DNA of 64,000 nt, taken from the NCBI GenBank assembly GCA_036386415.1, contig DASVVT010000015.1, forward strand, positions 167,217-231,216, read 5' to 3'. The DNA comes from DASVVT01 sp036386415 (GTDB lineage Bacteria > Acidobacteriota > Blastocatellia > Pyrinomonadales > Pyrinomonadaceae). Positions 1 through 8,002 of the stretch are shown piece by piece. The notes beneath the pieces were generated by a model. It did not search any database. It saw only the letters and a list, made by a program, of their open reading frames with translations, and was not told the DNA's origin. Numbering within the stretch: position 1 is the stretch's first letter; the number at the start of each line of letters is the position of its first letter. The translations under genes and the position numbers were made by a program.

Positions 1-1
1 T

Positions 2-211
2 GATGTTAACGGCGGTACATTCTTTTCGCAATCGGTCATTGGAAAGCAGATGTCGAGGGAAATGAAAGAAGGATTCACCACCGCAGACACCGCAGACACG
101 GAGAAAACATTAAGAAAGGAATGTCGCTCTGCGCTTTTTCATCTCTTCTTCTTTTTCTTCTCTGTGTCTGCGGTGTCTGCGGTGGTGAATCATAGATGTC
201 GGCTTAACTGA
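2..211 (+). other. Open frame at the left edge, possible 3' end of an upstream gene
   Basis: A reading frame is open from the window edge to TGA at 209-211. Its first 25 codons could be the end of a real protein, but the remainder is encoded by the inverted repeat at 72-191, giving low-complexity Ala/Asp/Thr and Phe/Leu runs. No family is recognisable from so short a stretch. It may be a true C-terminus extended by the repeat, or simply fortuitous. Confidence 0.25.
72..191. repeat. Intergenic inverted repeat, class 'CCGCAGACA'
   Basis: Two 34-base arms (72-105 and 158-191) are complementary except for one position. Each arm contains a tandemly repeated word of 7-8 bases. It sits directly before the RNase Z gene. 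It is a member of the hairpin family found at many gene boundaries in this window, related in sequence to those at 19962-20016 and inside 28141-28304. Confidence 0.85.
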
Positions 212-216
212 AGCTC

Positions 217-1152
217 ATGCAGATCACCTTCTTAGGAACCAGCGCGGGTGTGCCGACCCGTTCACGCAACGTTTCGTGTGTCGCCCTGCGGCTGCCAGAG
301 CGAGCGGAGGTTTGGCTCTTCGACTGTGGCGAAGGCACGCAGCACCAGCTCATCAGGAGCGATCTGAGAATCAGCCAGATCAAGCGCATCTTCATCACGC
401 ACCTGCACGGCGATCATCTCTTTGGCCTGGTCGGGTTGCTGGCTTCCGCAGGCATGGCGGGTCATGCGCGCGGCATAGATGTGTATGGCCCGCCCGGTCT
501 CGAAGAGTACATGCGAGAGGTCACGCTCCTGTCCGAGACGCACTTTTCTTACAGGTCGGAGACTCATATGGTCGAGACGGGCACAGTCTTTGAGGACGAC
601 GAGTACAAGGTCACCTGCCAGCCGCTCAAGCATCGCATACAGACCTTCGGCTATCGCGTCGAAGAGCGAGATAAGCCCGGCGCTTTCGATGCCGGGAAAG
701 CGCTGATGATGGGTATTCCGCCCGGCCCCCTGTACGGCAGGCTCAAACGGGGCGAGAGAGTTCAGCTTCCAGATGGTCGCGAGATAGACGGGCGGGATTT
801 CTGCGGGGCAACCATCAGCGGGCGGCGCGTCGCCTATTGCACGGATACAATCTACTGCCAGAGCGCGGTCGAATTGGCGCGCGGCGTGGACGTTCTCGTT
901 CATGAAGCGACCTATGCCAGCAGAGATGAAGACCTCGCGCATCGAAGCCTCCATTCGACAACCTTGATGGCGGCACGCGTGGCGCAGGAGGCCGGGGCGA
1001 AGCAGTTGCTGATCACACATATCAGCCCGCGCTACATGGCTGGCAAGCCGACGGAGACGGACGAGCTGATTGAGGAAGCGCGCTCCATCTTCCCGAACAC
1101 GGAGATGGCTTACGACTTTCTCACAGTTGATGTGGCGCGTCGGCGCGACTGA
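217..1152 (+). CDS. rnz: Ribonuclease Z (tRNA 3' endonuclease)
   Basis: This is a metallo-beta-lactamase-fold endonuclease that cleaves the 3' trailer of precursor tRNAs in the cytoplasm. The N-terminus carries the family's opening strand (MQITFLGTSAGVPT). The zinc-binding motif His62-x-His64-Gly-Asp66-His67 is intact, and later ligand segments (FDCGEG, CTDT, VHEATY, THISPRY) are in order. At 311 aa it is close to the usual short-form length of about 305-310 aa. The ATG at 217 begins exactly at the conserved N-terminal strand, although no strong ribosome-binding site precedes it. A methyltransferase gene follows on the same strand 81 bases later. The assignment is confident from motifs alone. 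Confidence 0.95.
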   Translation: MQITFLGTSAGVPTRSRNVSCVALRLPERAEVWLFDCGEGTQHQLIRSDLRISQIKRIFITHLHGDHLFGLVGLLASAGMAGHARGIDVYGPPGLEEYMREVTLLSETHFSYRSETHMVETGTVFEDDEYKVTCQPLKHRIQTFGYRVEERDKPGAFDAGKALMMGIPPGPLYGRLKRGERVQLPDGREIDGRDFCGATISGRRVAYCTDTIYCQSAVELARGVDVLVHEATYASRDEDLAHRSLHSTTLMAARVAQEAGAKQLLITHISPRYMAGKPTETDELIEEARSIFPNTEMAYDFLTVDVARRRD

Positions 1153-1233
1153 GTGCTAACCGCTAAGTTTCTTCACATGAGAGCGCCACAGGTCAGTGAT
1201 GCCTGGCCTCCTGTGGTCGCATGCCAGATAACT

Positions 1234-1986
1234 ATGTCGAAACGAGCAGGTCATTCAGACTACGATTCGTTCGCCTGGTTCTACGAACGCTATTGGAGCA
1301 GGGAAGTCCCGCCGCAGATACTGACGGTCATAGACCGCTTGCTTGTGCCTCGGCTGCCGCGCGGCTGCCGCATCCTTGACCTGTGCTGCGGGACAGGGTA
1401 CACGTCCGCAGAGTTGATCAAGCGCGGCTTCGAGGTCACGGGTCTGGACATCTCGAAGGGGATGCTACGCTATGCGCGCCGCAATGCGAAGGGCGCACGC
1501 TTCATACTGGCCGATGCGCGCTCCTTTCGATTGCCGCCTGTCTACGATGGCGTCATCGCGACCTTTGACAGCCTCAACCACGTCATCAAGCTGGCTGAGC
1601 TGGAGACTGTCTTTCGTAATGTTTACCGAGCGCTCGCGCCTTCCGGCCACTTCCTTTTCGACGTCAATATGGAGAAGGGCTTTCTGCTGCACTGGGTCGA
1701 GCACTTCTCTATAGTCGAGCCGGAAGGCGTCTGCGTCTTGAGAGGCGGGTATGACAGGGAGCAGCGGATTGGCCGCTACGACCTGACGATGTTTCGACGC
1801 GAAGACGGGACGCGGTGGCGGCGCACACAGACCTCGCTCTGCGAAAGATGCTACACGGCGAAGGAGATCAGGGGCGCGCTCAATCAAGCTGGCTTCAAAG
1901 AGATTTCAGCTTACGACGCCGTCAAGGATTTGGGGCTCGCAGAGCATATCGGAAGAAGATTCTTTCTCGTGCGTAAAAGTGGCTGA
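1234..1986 (+). CDS. Class I SAM-dependent methyltransferase
   Basis: This is a 250-residue Rossmann-fold methyltransferase. The SAM-binding motif I reads ILDLCCGTGYTSAELIKRG, followed by the acidic residue of motif II (VTGLDIS) and a later FDSLNHV motif. The C-terminal half has the beta-strand pattern of UbiE/Methyltransf_25-type enzymes, but the substrate cannot be read from the sequence. The frame is open back to GTG 1153, touching the rnz stop. The ATG at 1234 was chosen because conserved sequence begins just after it (YDSFAWFYERYW), and ATG 1177 is an alternative. It lies 176 bases before the Asp-rich peptide operon, separated by a hairpin, so involvement in that system is possible but unsupported. 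Confidence 0.8.
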   Translation: MSKRAGHSDYDSFAWFYERYWSREVPPQILTVIDRLLVPRLPRGCRILDLCCGTGYTSAELIKRGFEVTGLDISKGMLRYARRNAKGARFILADARSFRLPPVYDGVIATFDSLNHVIKLAELETVFRNVYRALAPSGHFLFDVNMEKGFLLHWVEHFSIVEPEGVCVLRGGYDREQRIGRYDLTMFRREDGTRWRRTQTSLCERCYTAKEIRGALNQAGFKEISAYDAVKDLGLAEHIGRRFFLVRKSG

Positions 1987-2009
1987 ACAGAGAGAGGCAG
2001 GAAAATACG

Positions 2010-2042
2010 ACAAAGCCCCTGACGGGCTCTCCAAGGCTTTGT
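2010..2042 (+). terminator. Hairpin after the methyltransferase gene
   Basis: ACAAAGCC (2010-2017) pairs with GGCTTTGT (2035-2042), with a smaller inner GC hairpin between them. It lies 24 bases after the stop codon at 1984-1986 and is followed by a short, poor T-run. A weak terminator or a structured 5' leader for the next operon are both possible. Confidence 0.45.
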
Positions 2043-2072
2043 TCCCGCCCATCTGAATTTTGCTTTAAGGTC

Positions 2073-2118
2073 TTGACAGTCGAGCGGCTGCTTGTCGTTT
2101 GCCGCCTACTGGTAATAA
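2073..2118 (+). promoter_or_regulatory. Possible promoter of the Asp-rich peptide operon
   Basis: A perfect TTGACA (2073-2078) lies 84 bases before the ATG at 2163, but the expected -10 position reads CGTTTG, which is poor. A TAATAA at 2113-2118 with TTGTCG 15 bases upstream is an alternative. Only the position between two transcription units supports it. Confidence 0.3.
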
Positions 2119-2162
2119 GCTTAGAGCACCGGAACTTAATTTCACTACAAGGAGACGAGGGA

Positions 2163-2444
2163 ATGTCAGAAGAAGCCAATACCAGACTGGGCGATGAAAA
2201 GGAATCAGGACTATTACTCTCTGTGGAGTCGATGCAGGGCGGTGAGCAAAGAGCATCGCAGCGCGTAGACGGCACGGACACCGATACGGACAGACAGGAT
2301 TCGGGCGACGCGCTGTCGGATGTCGACGGCACAGATGAATCGGACGAGGACGACACTGATACGCTCGGCGATACGGACAGCACGGACGCGGGCGGGGATT
2401 CAGACGGAACCGATTCAGGGGATTCGGACGCAACTGACTCTTAG
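2163..2444 (+). CDS. Asp/Thr/Ser-rich 93-aa peptide, candidate modified-peptide precursor
   Basis: This is a 93-residue protein with two clearly different parts. Residues 1-34 are an ordinary mixed, leader-like segment ending ASQR. Residues 35-93 are almost only Asp, Ser, Thr and Gly, with 22 Asp in 59 residues arranged as repeating GTD, STD, SD and DTD units. There is no Cys or Lys in the second part. The start is firm: AAGGAG at 2149-2154 lies 8 bases before the ATG. The TAG stop is followed immediately by the GTG start of a JmjC/cupin-4 oxygenase gene, implying translational coupling, with a ferredoxin-like gene after that. I do not recognise a family. Two readings are a leader-core substrate of the adjacent oxygenase (for example beta-hydroxylation of Asp), or a calcium-binding DxDxD-type acidic peptide. 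The gene itself is well supported; its role is inference. Confidence 0.75.
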   Translation: MSEEANTRLGDEKESGLLLSVESMQGGEQRASQRVDGTDTDTDRQDSGDALSDVDGTDESDEDDTDTLGDTDSTDAGGDSDGTDSGDSDATDS

Positions 2445-3707
2445 GTGATTGACGAACTTGCAATGGAAGGCATGGTCTTCGATAACCTGGAAAAGCTTCT
2501 GGAGCCATGCCTTCAGGAGGAATTCTTCGCTTCCTCCTGGGGAAGAGGCTACAGGCACGTTGCGGGCTGGCGAGGGAAGTTCTCTCATTTGCTGCCGTGG
2601 GATCAGTTGAACCGTATCCTGCGTGAGCATCGTCTGGACTTTCCGCGCCTGCGCCTCGTGCGCGACGGTCAGAGTCTACAGTCCACAGCTTACCTGCGTC
2701 ACAAAAGGGGTAGCCGGGGCAGGACACAGATCCCACGCCTCCTGCCGGTTAAATTGACGGAGCAGCTTCGAGGCGGCGCAACGCTCGTCCTGGATGCTGT
2801 TGACGAACTGCACCAGCCGCTCGACCAGTTGGCCGAAGCCCTGGAACGCTCCTTTCACGAGCACGTACAGATCAACGCCTATGCAGGGTGGCGCACCTCG
2901 CGCGGCTTCGACCTGCACTGGGACGACCATGACGTGTTCATCCTACAGGTGACGGGTCGCAAGCGTTGGAGCGTCTACGGCATGACGCGTCCACATCCTC
3001 TCACCCGTGACATAGAACCTAACGAGAAGCCAGGTGGTGAGCCGCTCTGGGATGCGATCCTTGAAGACGGAGACCTGCTCTATATTCCGCGCGGGTGGTG
3101 GCACGTCGCCTTCCCACTGGATGAGCCGACGCTGCACCTGACGGTGGGCATACATAACCGTACGGGGCTCGACCTGCTCAAGTGGCTCGCAGACCGTCTG
3201 CGCTCAAGCGAGAATTTTCGTATGGACCTGCCGCGCTTCTCCTGCACGCAGGAGGAGCAGGCCGCACACGTCGAGCGCCTGCGCCGTGACCTGCTGGCCG
3301 AGTTGGATGCCGGAGACCTGATTGAGCGCTACTTCAGCGACCAGGACGGAGCGGCAGCGGCGCGCGTCCATTTCAGTCTGCCCTGGAGCGCCACGCCGGA
3401 GGTGCTTCCGGATTCGAACAGCGCGCGCGTGCGCTTGACTGCGCCGAGGCCGCTCGACCTCAAAATTTCAGGGGAGCAGGAGGATGGCCGTGGCGTCATC
3501 GAATTCGCGTGCCTGGGGAAGCGCTGGCGGTTTGCAGAGGAAGCCATTGTGCTTTTAGCTCCGCTGGCGAGTGGCCGCGCTCTCTCCATCGAAGAGCTTT
3601 ACGACGCGGCCAGGGACAGGCTCGACGAACGGACTGTACGTGCGTTTCTCTGCGAGTTGATCCGGCACGGGCTGCTTGCCCTCGAAGGCCGAGACCGACC
3701 ACGGTAG
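2445..3707 (+). CDS. JmjC/cupin-4 domain Fe(II)/2-oxoglutarate oxygenase
   Basis: This 420-aa protein matches the cupin-4 (ribosomal-oxygenase, YcfD/NO66-like) group of 2-oxoglutarate-dependent protein hydroxylases. The iron triad is visible: His158-x-Asp160 in FDLHWDDHDVF and the distal His220 in YIPRGWWHVAF. An N-terminal region (about 1-100) has a substrate-entry fold typical of the group. After the cupin barrel comes a helical dimerisation segment and a C-terminal winged-helix-like region (about 370-415). Known relatives hydroxylate Arg or His of ribosomal proteins. Here the gene starts with GTG directly after the stop of the Asp-rich peptide gene, so that peptide is an attractive substrate. 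ATGs at 2463 and 2472 are alternative starts. The next gene begins two bases after the stop. Family call is strong, substrate is inference. Confidence 0.88.
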   Translation: MIDELAMEGMVFDNLEKLLEPCLQEEFFASSWGRGYRHVAGWRGKFSHLLPWDQLNRILREHRLDFPRLRLVRDGQSLQSTAYLRHKRGSRGRTQIPRLLPVKLTEQLRGGATLVLDAVDELHQPLDQLAEALERSFHEHVQINAYAGWRTSRGFDLHWDDHDVFILQVTGRKRWSVYGMTRPHPLTRDIEPNEKPGGEPLWDAILEDGDLLYIPRGWWHVAFPLDEPTLHLTVGIHNRTGLDLLKWLADRLRSSENFRMDLPRFSCTQEEQAAHVERLRRDLLAELDAGDLIERYFSDQDGAAAARVHFSLPWSATPEVLPDSNSARVRLTAPRPLDLKISGEQEDGRGVIEFACLGKRWRFAEEAIVLLAPLASGRALSIEELYDAARDRLDERTVRAFLCELIRHGLLALEGRDRPR

Positions 3708-3709
3708 TG

Positions 3710-4618
3710 ATGAGCCAGCCCTTCTTCTATTGTTCTGAGCTGTCGCGTCGGCATGCCGAAAAGACATTTGGCACGGCCTCGACGGGAGAGGTGTGGCTGC
3801 TCATCGAATATCCGTACTGGTGGGGGGCGAAAGCTTTCCATGAGAGCGGCCTTTCAACGGCGGTCAAAGCGCATCTCAATAAAGCCCTCAAAACCATCCC
3901 GCGCTCGCGTCTTCTCTTTATCAAGCAAGATCGGGTTCGCGGTCGAGAGCTTAAAATCTTTCTCGTGCGCTCCAGCGAGACGCACCCTTCCGCAGTGCAA
4001 CTCACCGTCAAAGATTACTATGAGCTGCTCGATGTTGATTTCGCTTCCGCCATCAGGTCTCCGCAGAATGAGACCATCTTGAGGAGTCCGCTGTACCTGA
4101 TCTGCACACACGGCAGGCGCGACAAGTGCTGCGCCAAGTTCGGCTATCCTCTCTACAAAGCATTGCGCAAAGAGATGGGCGAAGGCGTGTGGCAATCGTC
4201 CCACGTTGGCGGAGACAGGTTCGCGGCCAACCTCATCTGCTTCCCGCACGGACTCTTCTACGCACACGTGACGGAAGAGTCGGCGCGAACGATCATTGAT
4301 GAATACAATCGGCGGCGGCTCGTGCTGGACAAGTACAGGGGGCGAGCCTGCTACTCGCACCCGGCGCAGGCCGCAGACTTCTTCATCCGCAGGGAGACAG
4401 GGATTGCGGGCATAGACGGGCTGCGCTACCTGGATTGTGAGCGCCAGGATGATCTCACCTGGCGCGTCAGGTTTATGGCGAGAGATGGGGAGAGCATCCA
4501 CGAGGCGAGTGTCAGCCGCGTGATGTCTGAGTACCAGAGCTATACGACCTGCCATTCAACGGAAGAGAAGAGCATGGTTCAATACCGTCTGGATGAATAC
4601 CGCTCGATGCGTCTTTAG
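3710..4618 (+). CDS. Suc_Fer-like (sucrase/ferredoxin-like) thioredoxin-fold [2Fe-2S] protein
   Basis: This 302-aa protein belongs to the Suc_Fer-like family, related to yeast Apd1 and thioredoxin-like ferredoxins. Diagnostic segments are CTHGRRDKCC (Cys132, Cys140 and Cys141) and SSHVGGDRFAANL (His165). In the family these regions carry Cys and His ligands of a [2Fe-2S] cluster. It likely acts as a cytosolic electron carrier. The start ATG lies two bases after the oxygenase stop; a GTG at 3707 overlapping that stop is in frame. The three genes 2163-4618 therefore form one compact operon. In context it could supply electrons to, or keep reduced, the neighbouring Fe(II) oxygenase. That role is inferred from position only. 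Confidence 0.85.
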   Translation: MSQPFFYCSELSRRHAEKTFGTASTGEVWLLIEYPYWWGAKAFHESGLSTAVKAHLNKALKTIPRSRLLFIKQDRVRGRELKIFLVRSSETHPSAVQLTVKDYYELLDVDFASAIRSPQNETILRSPLYLICTHGRRDKCCAKFGYPLYKALRKEMGEGVWQSSHVGGDRFAANLICFPHGLFYAHVTEESARTIIDEYNRRRLVLDKYRGRACYSHPAQAADFFIRRETGIAGIDGLRYLDCERQDDLTWRVRFMARDGESIHEASVSRVMSEYQSYTTCHSTEEKSMVQYRLDEYRSMRL

Positions 4619-4929
4619 ATGACCGCCGCGAGCATCAACCCTGCTCTAAGCAGAGTCTGAAAAGTTCGAGGCGCTTTCATTGCGGCTCTGCCGCCAGAGC
4701 GTAAACATTCCTGAACTTTTTAAACTCTACTTATTAAACTCTACTTAGAGTGGCCGCGCCCCTTTGAGAAGATTTTCCAAACATATTCGTGAACCGGCGC
4801 TCACACGCGCGCAATCCCAACTTAACGACGATGCAACGCCGTTGCAACCATACCCCTTCACGAAATACGTATCATTGCGTTCAACAAGCAGGCAACATAT
4901 CCTTTCTGTTAGAAGTGAGCTAGAAGCGG
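4619..4929 (+). other. Untranslated stretch between operon and terminator
   Basis: About 310 bases with no convincing gene. It contains a 13-base direct repeat (4721-4733 and 4735-4747) and ends in a strong intrinsic terminator. It is either a long 3' untranslated region of the peptide/oxygenase operon or a separate small RNA. No known RNA family was recognised. Confidence 0.4.
4721..4747 (+). repeat. 13-base tandem direct repeat
   Basis: TAAACTCTACTTA occurs at 4721-4733 and again at 4735-4747, with a 14-base period. It lies in the untranslated stretch after the Suc_Fer-like gene. A regulatory role is possible but nothing else supports it. Confidence 0.6.
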
Positions 4930-4964
4930 AGGCGCTGGAATTGGGGAGTTCCAGCGCCTTTTTG
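4930..4964 (+). terminator. Rho-independent terminator
   Basis: A perfect 11-bp stem (AGGCGCTGGAA at 4930-4940 with its complement at 4949-4959) and an 8-base loop are followed immediately by a T-run. This is the canonical form for the plus strand, so a transcript reading rightwards ends here, 310 bases after the Suc_Fer-like stop codon. Confidence 0.9.
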
Positions 4965-5066
4965 CTGTGAAGATAGAGATTTCACTTGGCCGTTCAACTC
5001 TACCCAGGCGCTCTCGCCTTGAACGACTGATACCAGAGAGCAGAATAAAACAAGGCATGCGAACGT

Positions 5067-5143
5067 CCACGAAGCAACACTAAACGACACGAAAAGAGGG
5101 GGCTCTTTCGTGTGGTTTCGTATTGCTTCGTGTCGCTTCGTGG
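5067..5143. repeat. Inverted repeat, class 'CACGAAGCGACACGAA'
   Basis: The left arm from 5067 and the right arm ending at 5143 are complementary, with the right arm carrying one extra 10-base unit. The same class recurs at 51428-51507. The space 4965-5262 holds nothing else recognisable. Confidence 0.75.
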
Positions 5144-5262
5144 ATCGAAAGGTTCCCTTCTTGTATTCTGTTATCTGGTATTATTTGCCTCTGTATTCCT
5201 CTAGGGCGCTCTACGATTAATCTTTAATCGTCGCTACGGACGAGGACTCGTTCGGGAGGGTT

Positions 5263-5523
5263 TCAGGCGGCTTCCTGTTTGGTCTCGATGGCCTTAATGT
5301 ATGGCTCTTTCTCCGTTGTAGAGTCTGATTCCAGGACGGGAATCAACTCGTCGAGCGCGGCGCGCAGCGAAATGGCCTGTTCCTTCGTCAGCAGCGGGGT
5401 GGCCGTGCGCTCCGGGTAGCCCTTGAGCTTGATGGCAAGCAGTTGTCGTGTGTACAGCTCCAGTTGCAGAGTTCCGCCTAGCCCACGTCTTCCCGTGGCT
5501 ACTTCTATGACGCGGTTGTTCAT
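5263..5523 (-). CDS. Small protein of unknown function downstream of the DNA methylase
   Basis: This is an 86-residue protein (ATG at 5523) with no recognised family. It has a basic, glycine-rich N-terminus (ATGRRGLGG) followed by a helical, Leu-rich stretch (LTKEQAISLRAALDELIPVL) and an acidic, Lys-rich tail. The frame is open back to a TTG at 5544, with GGGGAAG as a possible ribosome-binding site for the ATG. It lies 243 bases downstream of the lone DNA methylase on the same strand. The normal amino-acid composition and helical pattern favour a real gene over chance. Confidence 0.6.
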   Translation of the reverse strand: MNNRVIEVATGRRGLGGTLQLELYTRQLLAIKLKGYPERTATPLLTKEQAISLRAALDELIPVLESDSTTEKEPYIKAIETKQEAA

Positions 5524-5766
5524 TGCTTTGTTTGACTTCCCCAATCAGTTCGTTTCTCGTGAGCCGGTCTGTTGCGGATCAGCCGGGTTCGGCTGGTTCG
5601 TAAATCCCTCATCCAAAATGCTTCAGATTGCTCACGTCTACTTGGATGGGGCGGCTGACGATTATGTTGCCACGAAAGACCGGCAGGCCGCCGCGCGTCA
5701 CGCATGACGGAGGGCGAATGGGAAATCCGTCTACGTCCCTGATGACTTACGTCGAACCGATGTTAA

Positions 5767-7851
5767 TCAGAACTCTATTTGGAAGTCCTGTAGTAGTGCC
5801 TTGGCCCTGTGCCTCAGCTCCAGGCTCTCTTTGACGCGCGCCGCCATCTCCAGTTGAGCCTCTTTCGGCGGGAGAGGAATCAAGATGTTTCTGAAGTCTT
5901 CGTCCGAGACCGAAGGGATGGCCGCGCCCGTGCGCAGACGGAAAATCTGTGAGAGGAATATTTCTGATCGGAGGAACATGAACAGGTAGTAGGGGTCAAC
6001 TTCCTTTGCACGCAGGACTCTGAACCCGTTGGTGACGATGCTGCCGTCATATTCACGGCTGACGATAGCGGTCGCGTGACGCGCGGTTCCCGTCGAATTG
6101 CCCGCCACGGCGGTGATGATCTCGCCCTCGTGCACATCATATGAAGCCCGGCTCGGAGCTTCGTGCGCCCTCAAAGGGGTCGCCGAAACAATCTCGCCGT
6201 CCGCAGAGTTGATGTCGGAAATCTCTATGTACCTGATGATGGCTTCAGGGTTGCTCAATTTTCGACTCTTACGGCGGACTATCAACGCCACCTCGCCCAG
6301 GGTCTTCGCGCCGCTCTCAGAGAGCCTGTCTCTGATTCTACGGTGAGCCGGATGATAGAACTCGACATCGAATCGATCTCCGAGCTTGTCGTAATCGAGC
6401 GTGAAGACGGCCTCCTCGTCTATCGTCTTATTGGTGCGCCTGAATTTTCTATAGCGCTCTATGGTTGCGGTCACGTCTTCATCCACCAACGCGCTGCCTT
6501 GCGCGTCCCGGCAGATCGCGCCCGCTTCGTCGCGCTGATAGATCACCGTCCCATTCTTATTGCCCTCGTAGCCCACCTTGTTGATCCTGGCAAAGAAGAT
6601 GCGTGCAGGCTCGACGAGCGCTGACTCCAAAGCTTTGCCTTCGAGTTTCTGAGCGAAGAGGATGGATGCTTTGACTCCCGTCCCGTGTGGGAGGAAGGTT
6701 TCAGGGGGCAGGGAAACGACCGATAGTATTCTCGCGCGGCGGCGGATGAATTCTCTGACGTAATCGAGCTTTGAATTTTCGAAATGACCGTTGGGCAGCA
6801 CCATCGCGAGCCGCCCCCCGTCCTTCAACAAGTCGAAGCATCTTTCGATGAACAGTATCTCAGGAGCCTGCCCACTCTGGAGCGCCGAAGAGGGTTGCGG
6901 CCTGCCATCCACCTTCACCCACTTGCGCGCTAACAGGTAGTCATTCAACAGGCTTTGATTGGTGATTCTGCCCTGCGAGCCGAAGGGCGGATTGGTGAGT
7001 ATGAGGTCGAAATGGTTGCGGCCATCAATGATCCCTGCCTGCGCGCTCAAGGCTTCGTTCAGGGACGCCCAGCCAGACAGCGAGTCCGTGTTGATGATGC
7101 AGGCGCGGCGGTCGTCCTCAAGGATCATCCTCATCTTCGATACTTTGGCGACCAGTGAGCTGATCTCCATGCCCAACACATGAGTGGCCGCGTATTCTCT
7201 CTCCAGACGCCGCCGCTCATCAGCCGCTTCGATCCAGCCGAAGTGTTCTCGCCAGACATACCGCATCGCTTCGACCAGAAAGCCGCTCGTTCCGCAGGCC
7301 GGGTCGAGAATGGTCTCGCGAGGCGAGGGCGCGAGAAACTCTACGCAGAGCCTGATGATCGGTTCGGGCGTGAAGAACTGCCCGCGATCACCACGCTGGC
7401 TGGAAAAGACAAACTTCTGAAATGCTATCCCCTTGACGTCTCTTTCCGAGCCGGAGAGATTGACGCTCTGTAGCCTGTTGACGACATAAGCGAGGGTCGA
7501 AGCCCTGAGGCGAATCTCATCATTCTCATCAAAGACCCCGGGATAGGTCTGCTTCGCCTTGCGGAAGAGACTTTTCATACGCGCGTAAAAGCCTGCGCCC
7601 GGACGAGCGTTGATCTCGGCCAGCTCGGCCTCCGTGATGTGGAAGCTATTAGTCCCGCGCGGATGCTTCTCGTCCTCGATCTTCAGGAAGAGAATGTTCA
7701 GAAACTCAAGAAACGCTCCCTGTGGAGACAGACCTTCATTGGCGTAGATGTGATTGTGTATGTCTCCGAAGAGCTTGAAGATGTTCTCGGCTCTATGACG
7801 CGCGCCCCTGTTGAGCCGAGCCTCATCGGTAAGTGTGGAAGGGTTCTCCAT
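5767..7851 (-). CDS. Type I-like adenine-N6 DNA methyltransferase with C-terminal specificity (TRD) domain
   Basis: This 694-aa protein has three parts. The first is an N-terminal helical HsdM-like domain (about 1-150). The second is an N6_Mtase catalytic domain with SAM motif I (LDPACGTSGFL) and the adenine-specific motif IV (NPPF, in LILTNPPFGSQG). The third is a C-terminal target-recognition domain of about 190 residues ending in IPLPPKEAQ and a coiled coil, as in HsdS subunits. So modification and half-specificity functions are fused. No HsdR, helicase or nuclease gene is present nearby. The ATG at 7851 was chosen because GGAG precedes it by about 9 bases; the frame extends to 7974 but that part would run through a terminator. 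It could be an orphan epigenetic methylase or the remnant of a restriction system. Confidence 0.88.
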   Translation of the reverse strand: MENPSTLTDEARLNRGARHRAENIFKLFGDIHNHIYANEGLSPQGAFLEFLNILFLKIEDEKHPRGTNSFHITEAELAEINARPGAGFYARMKSLFRKAKQTYPGVFDENDEIRLRASTLAYVVNRLQSVNLSGSERDVKGIAFQKFVFSSQRGDRGQFFTPEPIIRLCVEFLAPSPRETILDPACGTSGFLVEAMRYVWREHFGWIEAADERRRLEREYAATHVLGMEISSLVAKVSKMRMILEDDRRACIINTDSLSGWASLNEALSAQAGIIDGRNHFDLILTNPPFGSQGRITNQSLLNDYLLARKWVKVDGRPQPSSALQSGQAPEILFIERCFDLLKDGGRLAMVLPNGHFENSKLDYVREFIRRRARILSVVSLPPETFLPHGTGVKASILFAQKLEGKALESALVEPARIFFARINKVGYEGNKNGTVIYQRDEAGAICRDAQGSALVDEDVTATIERYRKFRRTNKTIDEEAVFTLDYDKLGDRFDVEFYHPAHRRIRDRLSESGAKTLGEVALIVRRKSRKLSNPEAIIRYIEISDINSADGEIVSATPLRAHEAPSRASYDVHEGEIITAVAGNSTGTARHATAIVSREYDGSIVTNGFRVLRAKEVDPYYLFMFLRSEIFLSQIFRLRTGAAIPSVSDEDFRNILIPLPPKEAQLEMAARVKESLELRHRAKALLQDFQIEF

Positions 7852-7941
7852 CAATGGTTGCTCCACGCGTTCGACGGTAGTAGCGCATAGGCCAGGTCGA
7901 GCGTCAAGCTTTGAGCGGGGCTGAACCTTGAGAGATTTCAG

Positions 7942-7973
7942 AAAAATGGCGGGCTCATGAAAAGAGCCCGCCA
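7942..7973 (-). terminator. Rho-independent terminator of the Oar-like receptor gene
   Basis: A perfect 10-bp stem (7947-7956 with 7964-7973) and 7-base loop are followed, on the minus strand, by five U residues (7942-7946). It begins 30 bases after the receptor stop codon at 8003. Confidence 0.92.
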
Positions 7974-8002
7974 CTCATCTTTAACTTTACGCTTTTCTCT
8001 TC

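Noticed and set aside
1234..1986. Methyltransferase as Asp-O-methyltransferase of the Asp-rich peptide (aspartimide-type RiPP)
   Set aside because: Motifs are of the general UbiE-like class, not the PIMT type, and it is separated by a hairpin and 176 bases.
2163..2444. Low-complexity artefact
   Set aside because: The strong ribosome-binding site, exact stop/start coupling and the different N-terminal part support a real gene.
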